A stretch of DNA of 64,000 nucleotides from Rhizobium aethiopicum (GTDB taxonomy: Bacteria; Pseudomonadota; Alphaproteobacteria; Rhizobiales; Rhizobiaceae), in contig NZ_FMAJ01000003.1 in assembly GCF_900094625.1 (NCBI RefSeq), positions 310,001 through 374,000 on the forward strand, written 5' to 3'. The notes beneath the pieces were generated by a model, which saw nothing but the letters and a program-made list of their open reading frames with translations, was not told where the DNA came from and ran no database searches. Made by a program: the position numbers and the translations under genes. Below, piece by piece: positions 1 through 8,598 of this stretch. How positions within the stretch are numbered: position 1 is the stretch's first letter; each line of letters begins with the position of its first letter.

Positions 1-772
1 CAAGGTGGTCTTCCCCGGCGACCCGGAACCGATCGCGATCGCCAAGCTCGCCAAGGCGATCTTTGCCGCCTCGCGCGTCGACGTCAGCGACCCCGTCGCC
101 GCCTGGGCGGAGCACAATGCCAATCTCGCCAAGCGCTCGGCCTGGCTGAACGGCGAGCGTTTTGCTTCTCTGCATTTCAAGGGGCCGGGCACCGATCTGA
201 CGGTCGGTCTCGCCGACGGGCACGAGTGGCACGGCGGCGCCTCCACGGCCAAGAACGGCATTACCTGCAACCCGAATATTCCGACCGAAGAGGTGTTCAC
301 CACGCCGCATGCATTGCGGGTCGAAGGACATGTCTCGAGCACCAAGCCGCTGTCGCATCAGGGCACGCTGATCGACAATATTCAGGTGCGCTTCGAAGGC
401 GGGCGGATCGTCGAAGCCAAGGCGTCACGCGGCGAAGAAGTCTTGAACAAGGTGCTCGATACCGACGAGGGTGCACGCCGGCTCGGCGAAGTGGCGCTCG
501 TGCCGCATTCCTCGCCGATCTCGGCGAGCGGCATCCTTTTCTACAACACGCTGTTCGACGAAAACGCCTCCTGCCACATCGCGCTCGGCCAGTGCTATTC
601 CAAGTGCTTCCTCAACGGTGCAACCTTGAGCCAAGAGCAGATCAAGGCGCAGGGCGGCAATTCCAGCCTGATCCACATCGACTGGATGATCGGCTCGGAC
701 AAGGTCGATATCGACGGGATCACACCGGACGGTTCGCCGGTTCCGGTGATGCGGCAGGGCGAATGGGCCTGA
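1..772 (+). CDS. Aminopeptidase, peptidase family M29 (3' part)
   Basis: The gene is cut by the left window edge: the reading frame is open from base 2 and ends at 772, giving the last 257 or so residues of a family usually about 410 long. M29 enzymes are dinuclear metallo-aminopeptidases that release N-terminal residues from peptides in the cytoplasm. The signatures visible are NPNIPTEEVFTTP, VPHSSPIS, LFDENASCHIALG and HIDWMIGSD, which carry the glutamate, histidine and aspartate metal ligands. The last 53 bases overlap the 3' end of the convergent exporter gene. Family assignment is secure; substrate is unknown. Confidence 0.93.
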   Translation, partial: KVVFPGDPEPIAIAKLAKAIFAASRVDVSDPVAAWAEHNANLAKRSAWLNGERFASLHFKGPGTDLTVGLADGHEWHGGASTAKNGITCNPNIPTEEVFTTPHALRVEGHVSSTKPLSHQGTLIDNIQVRFEGGRIVEAKASRGEEVLNKVLDTDEGARRLGEVALVPHSSPISASGILFYNTLFDENASCHIALGQCYSKCFLNGATLSQEQIKAQGGNSSLIHIDWMIGSDKVDIDGITPDGSPVPVMRQGEWA

Positions 773-1631
773 GCGGCATCATCGTACGCTGACTGAGCCA
801 GACGCCGGCAAGCACCAAGGCGAAACCGCCGATCTGCGCCGGCGTCAGGCTCTGGCCGAGCGCCAGCCAGCCGAGCAGGGTCGCGACCAAAGGGCTCAGA
901 AAGCCGAGCGAGGAGATCGCCGACGGCTCGATGCGCGACAGGCCGCGGAACCAGAGCAGGTAGGTGAAGGCGGCTCCGATCAGGCCGAGCCAGGCAATGC
1001 CGGCGATGTTTGCGGCAGTCGGCATCGGCAGCGCCGGTTCGAGCAGAAGGGCGAAGGGCACCAAAAGGATGCCACCCGCCGTCAATTGCCAGGCGGTGAA
1101 AGTGAGGCTTGAGACGGGCGGCGCCCAGCGCCGTGCCAGCACGGTTCCGAACGCCATCGAGACGGCGCCGGCAAGGCCGGCGGCGACACCGATGGAATCG
1201 AGCGCCGCCTTTGGCGTCAACACGAGCAGCCCGACGCCGACCATGCCGACGAATCCTGCCAGCACGGCCAGCGGCTGGATCGGCTTGCCGAGAAAAAGCC
1301 GCGACAGCGCGATGACGATCAGCGGCTGCACGGCGCCGACGGTTGCGGCAACGCCGCCCGGCAGCCTGTAGGCCGAGACGAAGAGCATCGCCCAGAAGAA
1401 CGAGAAGTTCAGCGCGCCGAGAATGAAGGCGCGGCCCCACCACACGCCCGTCGGCAGCTTCCGGACAATCAGCAGCAGAAGCACGCCTGCCGGCAGGGCG
1501 CGCAGCAGAGCGACCGTCAACGGATAGCCCTGCGGCAGGAAGGATGTGGTAACGAAATAGGTGCTGCCCCAGATGGCGGGGGCGATAGCTGTCGTCAGCA
1601 CGTCAGCGAGATATCGGGAATTTGTCTTCAT
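720..1631 (-). CDS. EamA/DMT-family inner-membrane exporter
   Basis: The 303-residue protein has about ten hydrophobic segments in two EamA repeats, the layout of drug/metabolite transporters that export amino acids, metabolites or drugs. It begins with an ATG at 1631, next to the operator region shared with the divergent MarR gene at 1713, so it is probably the MarR target. The C-terminal tail, rich in Arg and Pro, runs 53 bases into the convergent M29 gene. The substrate cannot be read from the sequence. Confidence 0.9.
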   Translation of the reverse strand: MKTNSRYLADVLTTAIAPAIWGSTYFVTTSFLPQGYPLTVALLRALPAGVLLLLIVRKLPTGVWWGRAFILGALNFSFFWAMLFVSAYRLPGGVAATVGAVQPLIVIALSRLFLGKPIQPLAVLAGFVGMVGVGLLVLTPKAALDSIGVAAGLAGAVSMAFGTVLARRWAPPVSSLTFTAWQLTAGGILLVPFALLLEPALPMPTAANIAGIAWLGLIGAAFTYLLWFRGLSRIEPSAISSLGFLSPLVATLLGWLALGQSLTPAQIGGFALVLAGVWLSQRTMMPLRPIRPAASPEPANRPV

Positions 1632-1712
1632 ATCAAGAATCTCTACATCAAGATAATTCGCACATAATGCAATTTATCTTGACGTCAAGATATGTAGTGG
1701 TATCGATGCGAC
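1632..1712. promoter_or_regulatory. Divergent operator region with perfect 18-bp palindrome (MarR-type)
   Basis: Between the exporter and marR starts lies TATCTTGACGTCAAGATA at 1675-1692, a perfect palindrome. Two more TCAAGA half-sites lie at 1632-1653, next to the exporter start. The palindrome overlaps TTGACG at 1679-1684, a plausible -35 element for the MarR gene with TATCGA at 1701-1706 as -10. This would place transcription start almost on the MarR ATG, suggesting a very short or absent leader. MarR proteins commonly bind such palindromes to repress themselves and a divergent exporter; binding here is inferred. Confidence 0.75.
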
Positions 1713-2210
1713 ATGGGCGAAGAGAAGCAAGATCACGTCGACAGGATTTTGGCGCAATGGCGGCGCGAGCGGCCGGATCTCGACGTCGAACCGATGGGCA
1801 TCCTCGGGCGCCTGAAACGCCTCGGCACCCATCTCGGCCGCGAAGTCGAAGCCGTGCTTATGACGCACGGGCTTTCCACCTCGGCCTTCGACGTCCTAGC
1901 TACACTTCGTCGCTCCGGCGCACCTCATCGGCTTTCGCCGGGCGAGCTCCTGGAAATGACCATGGTCAGTTCCGGCACGATGACGAACCGGATCGACCAG
2001 CTGGAGAAGGCGGGCCTGGTCGAGCGCATCGTCAATCCGCAGGACCGGCGCAGCGTGCTGATCGCGCTGACCGAGAAGGGGCTGGCGACCGTCGAAGAGG
2101 CGGTCGGCGCCCATGTCGCCAACCAGCAGCGGCTGACCGGAAATCTGACGGCCGAGGACAAGGCCGAGTTTGACCGACTGCTGAAGAAATTCCTCGCGGA
2201 TTTCGAATAA
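1713..2210 (+). CDS. MarR-family transcriptional regulator
   Basis: The 165-residue protein carries a winged helix at about residues 45-140. The recognition helix region reads SPGELLEMTMVSSGTMTNRIDQLEKAGLVER and is followed by the wing motif NPQDRRSVLIALTEKG, typical of MarR dimers that respond to small aromatic or toxic ligands. It is divergent from the EamA exporter and shares an 81-base intergenic region containing a perfect palindrome, so it probably represses both genes. The ligand is unknown. Confidence 0.93.
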   Translation: MGEEKQDHVDRILAQWRRERPDLDVEPMGILGRLKRLGTHLGREVEAVLMTHGLSTSAFDVLATLRRSGAPHRLSPGELLEMTMVSSGTMTNRIDQLEKAGLVERIVNPQDRRSVLIALTEKGLATVEEAVGAHVANQQRLTGNLTAEDKAEFDRLLKKFLADFE

Positions 2211-2267
2211 TAAGAGCCTTCCCTGGTCAGATTGAATCATTCTGTTGGCTCAAACGGAGTCGGATGG

Positions 2268-2429
2268 TCGACCGGCCGGCGCGCGTCGTAGCCAAGCTCT
2301 ACGGCCAAGCCGGCCGGTCGATCAGCCGGCCCGTTTCAGCCAACCCGGAGGGCCGGGCATGTTTCCGCCAGGATCAAAGGCGATCGGCTCGGACGTACCA
2401 AGAGGTATGCCCTTCGCCAATCGCCTTTG
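2268..2429. repeat. Cluster of nested hairpins between marR and the oxidoreductase
   Basis: The 273-base gap between 2210 and 2484 carries three consecutive stem-loops. The first has perfect 13-bp arms at 2268-2280 and 2309-2321, with an inner CGTAG/CTACG stem. The second pairs CCGGCCC near 2323 with GGGCCGG near 2350. The third has perfect 10-bp arms CAAAGGCGAT at 2375-2384 and ATCGCCTTTG at 2420-2429, with an inner TACC/GGTA stem. There is no T-tract, so a simple terminator is unlikely. It may be a rhizobial mosaic palindromic repeat or a structured RNA; the sequence alone does not decide. Confidence 0.6.
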
Positions 2430-2483
2430 CCCTGACGAAAACCTGCTCCGGCAGAATGCTTCAATGTGACCAGGAAAGGCTCT

Positions 2484-3074
2484 TTAGATGGCAGTCAGCG
2501 CCCTGCGGACACGCTCCAGATGCGCCTTACGCTTGGCTTCCGTGGCACGGTCCATATCGTGCAGGCTCAGCATGCGGAAGATCAGCTTCTTCGAACAGAA
2601 ATTGGCGATACCGCGCTTCAGCAGGCGGCGGATCGGATTGCCCATATAGAGATGCACCAGCCACCAGGGCGAACCCGTCGTCGTCAGCGCATAGAGCAGC
2701 CTGATATTGGTGAGCTCAGGCACGATCCGACCGCCGGCGGCATCATGTGTGAACGCCACACCTGGCGCGAAGATGCGGTCGAAGAAGCCTTTCAGGATGG
2801 CTGGGAAATTGAACCACCACTGCGGAAAGACGAGAATGAGACCATCGGCTGCCTTGAGCCGGGCAACCGTATCGGCCACATCAGAGGTGTCGTAAGGCCT
2901 ATCGAAGTAAGCGCGGCGCTCAGCCTGGGAGAGGCGCGGATCGAAATTCTCAGCGTAGAGATCGAGGAGGTCGACGGCATGGCCGGAGGCTTCCAGCGCT
3001 TCGCGAGCGGTGCGCGCCACCGAGGTGGCAAAACTTTCCGGCAGGGGATGGGCGAGCACCAGCAGGATGCGCAT
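2484..3074 (-). CDS. Flavodoxin-fold NAD(P)H oxidoreductase (MdaB/NQO-like)
   Basis: The 196-residue protein starts RILLVLAHPLPESFATSVART, the phosphate-binding loop of the Flavodoxin_2 family, and has the central PQWWFNFPAILKGFFDRIFAPG motif typical of FMN/FAD quinone reductases. These cytoplasmic enzymes perform two-electron reduction of quinones or azo and nitro compounds. The start codon lies 2 bases after the xseA stop, so the gene is probably translated from the xseA message. The electron acceptor is not identifiable. Confidence 0.9.
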   Translation of the reverse strand: MRILLVLAHPLPESFATSVARTAREALEASGHAVDLLDLYAENFDPRLSQAERRAYFDRPYDTSDVADTVARLKAADGLILVFPQWWFNFPAILKGFFDRIFAPGVAFTHDAAGGRIVPELTNIRLLYALTTTGSPWWLVHLYMGNPIRRLLKRGIANFCSKKLIFRMLSLHDMDRATEAKRKAHLERVRRALTAI

Positions 3075-3076
3075 TC

Positions 3077-4657
3077 TCAGAACAGACTTCCCTGCTTCGT
3101 CGGCTCCGCCGGTTTTGTGCTGCGCTTCTTGGCGCCGCCTGGCGGGACGCCGCCTTCCGTGGTCATCGCGCCGACACGGCCGTCGGCAAATTCGATGGCG
3201 ATGCCCATGCCGGCGGAGAGTGCGGCCGCCTGTGAGACCGGCTTGTCGTCCTCATCACGAATGACGGCATAGCCGCGCTTCAGCACATTCTTGTAGGAGA
3301 GCGACTGCAGCACGCGGTCCTGCGCAGAGAGCTCGGCGCGGGCGCGCGTCAGCTGGTGGCGGATCGCCGTATCGGCATGGCGGGAGAGATTGCCGAGACG
3401 TTCGCGCGAGCGGTCCGTCTGCGCTTTCAACCGTGCCGGCAACGACGCAAGGAGCGCCTCGGCGCGCTCGACACGTGATGTCGAGCGGTCGATCAGTCGC
3501 TCGACCATGCGCTCGGCCCGCACTATCCGCTCGTTCAGCGTCTGGCGGCGCTCGGCAATGCGGCCGGACAGCAGATCCGGGCGCAGATGCGCGGCGACGC
3601 GCTCGAAGCCGCGGCGCTTGTTAATTGTATTGAGCTCCAGCCCGCGGCCGAGGCCGGCCGCCGCCTCGTCGAAACGACGGCGCGGCATGGCGAGAAGCTG
3701 ATCGAGCGATGGCAATGCCCGCATCAGACTGCGAACGGACTGGCGGCGCTGATCCATCTGCCGGTTCATGCAACCCTGCAGGCGGGCGGCAAGGGCGGCA
3801 GCCTGCGCCTCGAGCTCCGCCTTGACGGGCACGGCCATTTCCGCCGCACCGGTCGGCGTCGGAGCGCGGACATCGGCGGCATAGTCGATCAGCGTCCAGT
3901 CGGTCTCGTGACCGACGGCCGAGATCAGGGGTATCCGGCTTTCGGCAGCAGCGCGCACGACGATCTCGTCGTTGAAACTCCAGAGATCTTCCAGACTGCC
4001 GCCGCCGCGCGCGACGATCAGCACCTCCGGGCGCGGGATGGCGCCGGCCGGCTCCAGCGCATTGAAGCCGCGAATAGCGTTCGCCACCTCCTCGCCGGAT
4101 CCCTCCCCCTGGACCTTCACCGGCCAGACGAGAACATGCACGGGAAAACGGTCGGAGATGCGGTGAAGAATATCACGGATGACGGCGCCGGTCGGCGAGG
4201 TGACGACACCGATCACATGCGGCATGAAGGGCAGCCGCTTCTTGCGGGCCGCATCGAACAGCCCCTCGGCGCCGAGCCTGCGCTTGCGCTCCTCAATCAG
4301 CGCCATCAGCGCGCCGGCGCCGGCCGGCTCCAGCGCCTCGATGACGATCTGATATTTCGATGAGCCCGGGAAGGTGGTGACCTTGCCGGTGGCAATCACC
4401 TCCATGCCCTCCTCGGGACGGAACTTCAGCCGCGAGAACGTGCCCTTCCAGATGACGGCGTCGATGCGGGCGCGATCGTCCTTCAGTGCGAAATAAGCGT
4501 GGCCCGAGGAGTGCGGACCACGATAACCCGATATTTCGCCGCGAACGCGGACCTGATCGAAGGCGGTTTCGACGGTGCGCTTGATCGAGCCGGAAAGCTC
4601 CGAAACCGAATATTCGGCAAGGTTGGTCGGCGAATCGCTGTCGAAGAGGTTGCTCAT
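3077..4657 (-). CDS. xseA: Exodeoxyribonuclease VII large subunit
   Basis: The 526-residue protein has the N-terminal OB-fold (about residues 12-110, including [23 protein letters not shown]), the catalytic domain (about 130-340, with [15 protein letters not shown] and [16 protein letters not shown]) and the long helical C-terminal region. With XseB it degrades single-stranded DNA to oligonucleotides in repair and recombination. Its length is normal. The 98-residue oxidoreductase gene start follows its stop by 2 bases. xseB is not in this window. Confidence 0.97.
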   Translation of the reverse strand: MSNLFDSDSPTNLAEYSVSELSGSIKRTVETAFDQVRVRGEISGYRGPHSSGHAYFALKDDRARIDAVIWKGTFSRLKFRPEEGMEVIATGKVTTFPGSSKYQIVIEALEPAGAGALMALIEERKRRLGAEGLFDAARKKRLPFMPHVIGVVTSPTGAVIRDILHRISDRFPVHVLVWPVKVQGEGSGEEVANAIRGFNALEPAGAIPRPEVLIVARGGGSLEDLWSFNDEIVVRAAAESRIPLISAVGHETDWTLIDYAADVRAPTPTGAAEMAVPVKAELEAQAAALAARLQGCMNRQMDQRRQSVRSLMRALPSLDQLLAMPRRRFDEAAAGLGRGLELNTINKRRGFERVAAHLRPDLLSGRIAERRQTLNERIVRAERMVERLIDRSTSRVERAEALLASLPARLKAQTDRSRERLGNLSRHADTAIRHQLTRARAELSAQDRVLQSLSYKNVLKRGYAVIRDEDDKPVSQAAALSAGMGIAIEFADGRVGAMTTEGGVPPGGAKKRSTKPAEPTKQGSLF

Positions 4658-4799
4658 CCCTTCTTTCTATTTCCATTGGCGGGAAACGGGAAGGTCGCGA
4701 GCATCGCAATTTATGTCCAGACAGTGCGCGCATGCGGTCGTTGCAGCCGGCAGAATGACGAGTAAAACGGGAAAATCCGCTCGATGGGGGAACGCATAA

Positions 4800-4817
4800 G
4801 TAAAATGCGCGTTTTAC
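4800..4817. promoter_or_regulatory. Inverted repeat upstream of xseA and the small membrane gene
   Basis: GTAAAA at 4800-4805 and TTTTAC at 4812-4817 form a 6-bp inverted repeat around TGCGCG in the 276-base divergent gap. It could be a regulator site; no known consensus was recognised. Confidence 0.35.
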
Positions 4818-4933
4818 ACGAAAGGGATTGCTAACCACCGCAATACAAACGATTTTCGGCCGAGAGAGCCGGTAAATCTTTGTTAGTTGGCGCTTCCTAT
4901 GCTTCCCCTCGTTCTCTCTGGGAAGGTGCTGAA

Positions 4934-5176
4934 ATGATTATTCTCACAGCAGCAGCATTGGGCATCAGCGCCGGGCTAATGCGCTCGGCCGGCGTGATCG
5001 CGTTGGTGGCGGCGTTGATCGGAATGACCTTCGCGCTGGCGGCGATAGCTTCGCCCGGGCCGGTGTCACTTCTGGCGCTGCTTTATGCCGTTCTCGGCTA
5101 TAATGGCGGCCTCATCCTCTTCGTGCTCGGGCTCTATGCCGCTGCGCGTCTTCGTCCGGTTCGTCCGTCTCACTGA
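4934..5176 (+). CDS. Small hydrophobic membrane protein of unknown function
   Basis: An 80-residue protein, almost entirely hydrophobic, with three likely transmembrane segments (about residues 3-15, 18-40 and 46-70) and a basic tail RLRPVRPSH. I chose the ATG at 4934 because GGAAGG lies just upstream; an in-frame start at 4880 would add a poor hydrophilic leader. It is divergent from xseA and convergent with the 615-residue membrane protein. No family was recognised. Confidence 0.65.
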   Translation: MIILTAAALGISAGLMRSAGVIALVAALIGMTFALAAIASPGPVSLLALLYAVLGYNGGLILFVLGLYAAARLRPVRPSH

Positions 5177-5204
5177 AATCAGGCTATCTTGAAGACCGCC
5201 GGCG

Positions 5205-7052
5205 TCAATTCGCCGCCGGCCGGTAGCGAAAGAACTGGACAGCTGCATCCGGAGCCTTCGGAAGCGGCTGGAGATAGGGAGGAATATTCCCTTTGCCGAG
5301 TTCAGCATAGAGACCATCCGGCTTCAGCTTGGCGAGCTCGCGCGTCTGCAGGTCCTTCGGGCAGAAGGCAAGCACCGTCACACCAGCCCCCTTCAGAAAG
5401 GCTTCCGCCTCCTGCGGTTTGGCCAGGCCGATATGCATCTCCGTCAGCATGCCGCCCTGATTGCGGTGATAGGGGGCGGAGAGAACGCGATTTTGGGTGA
5501 AGCGCAGGATCGGCACGCCCATTTCCGACGGCGCGGACACCAGCCCGACCGGAAGCTCGGCAAGCGGCGCCAGCGCCTCTTTCGATGTGCAGGAAACCGC
5601 CTTTGTCGGCTCCGCCGCCTTCTTCTGCGCATCGTTCTCCATCTGCAGCGAAACAAACCCGCCGCCAATGGCCCAAACGGCCGGAACGCTTGCGAGTACG
5701 CTCATCACATAAACGAAGGCGGCCGCGACATTCTCGCTGTCGCGGTTGGAGACGCGCCTGAGATCGACGATGAGCAGGGTGAGCGGCAGGATGGAAAGCA
5801 GGTTGGAGAAAGAAGAGCCGCGCACCTGGACCAGGGCGATCGCCCAGCTCGTGGCGAGCAGGAAGAGCAGGACCAGGTGGATCCGCACGCGATCGCGCTG
5901 AATGATGCGCAAGATGCAGACGCCGATGCCGAAGAGGCCTGCCGCATAGAAGGCGCCGACCGAGGTGGGATCGGTGCGCGCCAGCGCTAGAAGCGACTTG
6001 GCTTCCGAAATATGCCGCAGCCAGAGTTCGACCAGCATCGGGTCGAGACTGTCCAGCGGATCGCTCAGGCATTGCGGTGCGATGAAGATCGCCGAACCGA
6101 AAACACCTGCGCCGACAAAGGCGAGCGCGGCAAAGCGCAAGGGCCGACGCAAGCCGCTCGCAAAAACCGCCGAAAACAACAGGAGGCCGCCGCCGATCGC
6201 CGCCAGACTGTAATAGCCAAGCGAGAGATTGTCGCAGGTGACCATCGAATAGAGTCGGGGCGGCACCGTTGCGAAGAACAGAATGTTGATCGCAATCGCC
6301 AGTGACAATCCGAAGGCCCGGGCGGCGACGGCGAAATTCTCGCCCTCCCATGCCCAGAGCAGCGCGACCGTGAGGCAGACGGCGGCCACCAAAGGCGCCG
6401 TCTCGGCGCCGATGGCGATGGCGACAGCCGCCGCAACGCCGGCGATCGCGTAGCTCCAACCGCGACGCTCGGGATCGACGAGCATCGCCACCATCGTCGC
6501 GACCAGCGCCAGCTGCGCATTGTGATGATCGATGGCGCCCGGAGCGAAGCGGCTTCCGGTGTAGATCGCCGAAGCGCTCAGACCGAGAGCGATGTGCATG
6601 CCGGCAATGCCGCCGATGCGCCGGCCGGCAACCGCCATGGCAAGCATGGCAGGAAAGATGAGCGATACGGGCCAGACGGCGAGCGCAAGCGCCTCCGCGG
6701 TTTCAGGCGGTGCAAACAGGCCGAAGAACCAGATCAGCGACGCGATCGGCAGATCGATGAGCCGCGACCAGTGCATCAGCGTACCGCCGGCAAGGCCGAG
6801 ACGATATTGCATCAGATCGAACCAGCCCTGCCCGGCAAGAAAATCGCGAACCTCGACGAGACGCATGCCGTCGTCATTATCGGGACCGACATAATCGGCG
6901 GCGCCGAAGTACTTGGTCACAAGGATGACGGCGGCAAGGATGACGCTATAGGCAATGACAGCGGGCCAGAGACGCCTCAGCAGCCGTGCGAGCCGGCTCG
7001 TGCGGGTGGCGGTCACGGACGACGCATTGGCAATCGGCTGCACGGCATTCAT
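5205..7052 (-). CDS. Large polytopic membrane protein, GT-C glycosyltransferase-like
   Basis: A 615-residue protein with about 12 predicted membrane segments. After the first segment it carries DNDDGMRLVEVRDFLAGQGW (about residues 58-77); acidic residues in the first periplasmic loop are the hallmark of GT-C enzymes, which transfer sugars from polyprenyl phosphate. The C-terminal 150 residues form a soluble domain. It is divergent from a GT2 and GtrA pair, as in three-part Gtr systems where a GtrB-like enzyme charges undecaprenyl phosphate, GtrA flips it and a polytopic enzyme adds the sugar outside. The assignment is by topology and context; acceptor and sugar are unknown. Confidence 0.65.
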   Translation of the reverse strand: MNAVQPIANASSVTATRTSRLARLLRRLWPAVIAYSVILAAVILVTKYFGAADYVGPDNDDGMRLVEVRDFLAGQGWFDLMQYRLGLAGGTLMHWSRLIDLPIASLIWFFGLFAPPETAEALALAVWPVSLIFPAMLAMAVAGRRIGGIAGMHIALGLSASAIYTGSRFAPGAIDHHNAQLALVATMVAMLVDPERRGWSYAIAGVAAAVAIAIGAETAPLVAAVCLTVALLWAWEGENFAVAARAFGLSLAIAINILFFATVPPRLYSMVTCDNLSLGYYSLAAIGGGLLLFSAVFASGLRRPLRFAALAFVGAGVFGSAIFIAPQCLSDPLDSLDPMLVELWLRHISEAKSLLALARTDPTSVGAFYAAGLFGIGVCILRIIQRDRVRIHLVLLFLLATSWAIALVQVRGSSFSNLLSILPLTLLIVDLRRVSNRDSENVAAAFVYVMSVLASVPAVWAIGGGFVSLQMENDAQKKAAEPTKAVSCTSKEALAPLAELPVGLVSAPSEMGVPILRFTQNRVLSAPYHRNQGGMLTEMHIGLAKPQEAEAFLKGAGVTVLAFCPKDLQTRELAKLKPDGLYAELGKGNIPPYLQPLPKAPDAAVQFFRYRPAAN

Positions 7053-7198
7053 CGTGGTTAGCGCTTCGTTTCCAGATGGCCGAACCTTAGCGGGTGCCGA
7101 TCAAGAAAGTGTAAAGCTGTTTGCGAGACTTCCGATTTTGTCGCGGTCATAGCGTCTTATTAACGCTGCTGATTTAGGCTGGTGGAGGCTTCAGTGTA

Positions 7199-8218
7199 AT
7201 GAGTAGAGTCATGGCCCGAACGCGTAACCATCACCCGGACATCGCCGTCCTGCTTCCCTGCTATAACGAGGCCGCGACGATCGGCTCTGTGGTGCAGGGC
7301 TTCCGGGCGACGCTGCCGGATGCCGCGATCCACGTCTACGACAATAATTCCACCGACGGGACCGCGTTGCAGGCAATGCTGGCCGGCGCACATGTCGTGC
7401 GCGAACGGCGGCAGGGCAAGGGGCACGTCGTGCGCCGCATGTTCGCCGACATCGACGCCGACATCTACATCATCGCCGATGGCGACGGAACTTACGCGCC
7501 AGGCGATGCTGAGGAACTGGTGCGGACGCTTCTGACCGAGCGCGCCGACATGGTTGTGGGAACAAGGCGCGGCGTGCATGCCGATGCCGGCCGTCAGGGC
7601 CATGCACTTGGCAACCGGCTTTTCAACCTGCTCTACCGGACGATTTTCGGCCCCGACTTCACCGATATATTTTCCGGCTACCGCGCTTTCTCGCGCCGCT
7701 TCGTCAAGAGCTTCCCGGCGGTATCAGGCGGCTTCGAGATCGAAACCGAGATGTCGGTGCATGCCTCCCGGCTGAAGCTTCCGGTCAGCGAGCTGGAACT
7801 CGACTACGGCCGCCGGCCGGAAGGCTCGCATTCGAAGCTTTCGACGTTCCGTGACGGCGGAAAAATCCTCTGGATGTTCGCGATGCTGATGAAGGAGACC
7901 CGGCCTTTCGCCTTCTTCAGCGCGATCAGCGCAGCCTTCATGCTGACGAGCCTCGGCTTCATGACGCCGGTGCTGGCGGAATATTTCGACACAGGCCTCG
8001 TCAGCCGCATGCCGAGCTGGGTTCTGTCAATGGCGCTGATGATGATCTCGTTCATGCTTTTTACCGCCGGCGTCATCCTGGATTCCGTGGCCCGGGCCCG
8101 GGCCGAGCAGCTTCGCATCCATTATATGAGCCTGGAGACCCCGAGGACGGCCAGGGCGCCGCTCGCCGACGCAATACGGGTGTCGCACGAACGTCCCGGC
8201 AAGGCGGGTGCGGCATGA
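7199..8218 (+). CDS. Family 2 glycosyltransferase, GtrB/DPM1-like
   Basis: The 339-residue protein has a GT-A fold with LLPCYNEAATIGSVV near residue 18 and the nucleotide-metal motif ADGDGTY at about 93-99, followed by FSGYRAFSRRFVKSFP. Two C-terminal membrane segments (about 235-258 and 272-295) resemble GtrB, which loads a sugar onto undecaprenyl phosphate at the cytoplasmic face. An alternative in-frame ATG lies at 7211. Its stop overlaps the GtrA start by 4 bases (ATGA), so the two are translationally coupled. Confidence 0.9.
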   Translation: MSRVMARTRNHHPDIAVLLPCYNEAATIGSVVQGFRATLPDAAIHVYDNNSTDGTALQAMLAGAHVVRERRQGKGHVVRRMFADIDADIYIIADGDGTYAPGDAEELVRTLLTERADMVVGTRRGVHADAGRQGHALGNRLFNLLYRTIFGPDFTDIFSGYRAFSRRFVKSFPAVSGGFEIETEMSVHASRLKLPVSELELDYGRRPEGSHSKLSTFRDGGKILWMFAMLMKETRPFAFFSAISAAFMLTSLGFMTPVLAEYFDTGLVSRMPSWVLSMALMMISFMLFTAGVILDSVARARAEQLRIHYMSLETPRTARAPLADAIRVSHERPGKAGAA

Positions 8219-8598
8219 GAAAGCTCGTCCGCTTCGCGATCGCCGGCGGCATCGGCTTCCTTGTCGATGCGGGCATGCTGGCGGCGCTGCTCCATCTGAC
8301 GCCGCTCGGGCCGTTTCTGGCGCGGCTCATCGCCATCGCCGCGGCAATGGCGGCCACCTGGGCTTTCAACCGCAGCTTCACCTTCGATCGCTCCGGTCGT
8401 TCGCTTGCTGCCGAGGGCTTCCGATACGGCTCGGTCGGCGTGACGTCGGCACTGGTCAATTACGGGCTGTACGCTGCGCTGCTGCTTTCGCTGCCCATGC
8501 TGCAACCGCTGGCGGCCATGGCGATCGCCAGCGTCGCCTCGATGGTCTTCAGCTTCTTCGGCTATTCGCGCTTCGTCTTCCGCCCGGAAAGGCTCTAA
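8215..8598 (+). CDS. GtrA-family membrane protein (polyprenyl-phosphate sugar flippase-like)
   Basis: A 127-residue protein with four membrane segments and the family core [21 protein letters not shown] and [17 protein letters not shown] end. GtrA proteins are thought to move undecaprenyl-phosphate-linked sugars across the inner membrane for O-antigen or other glycan decoration. It overlaps the upstream GT2 gene by ATGA. Its stop overlaps the convergent Gfo/Idh/MocA stop by 4 bases. Confidence 0.92.
   Translation: MRKLVRFAIAGGIGFLVDAGMLAALLHLTPLGPFLARLIAIAAAMAATWAFNRSFTFDRSGRSLAAEGFRYGSVGVTSALVNYGLYAALLLSLPMLQPLAAMAIASVASMVFSFFGYSRFVFRPERL

Noticed and set aside
595..1443. 282-codon minus-strand frame overlapping the exporter gene
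   Set aside because: Arg-rich shadow of the true exporter frame.
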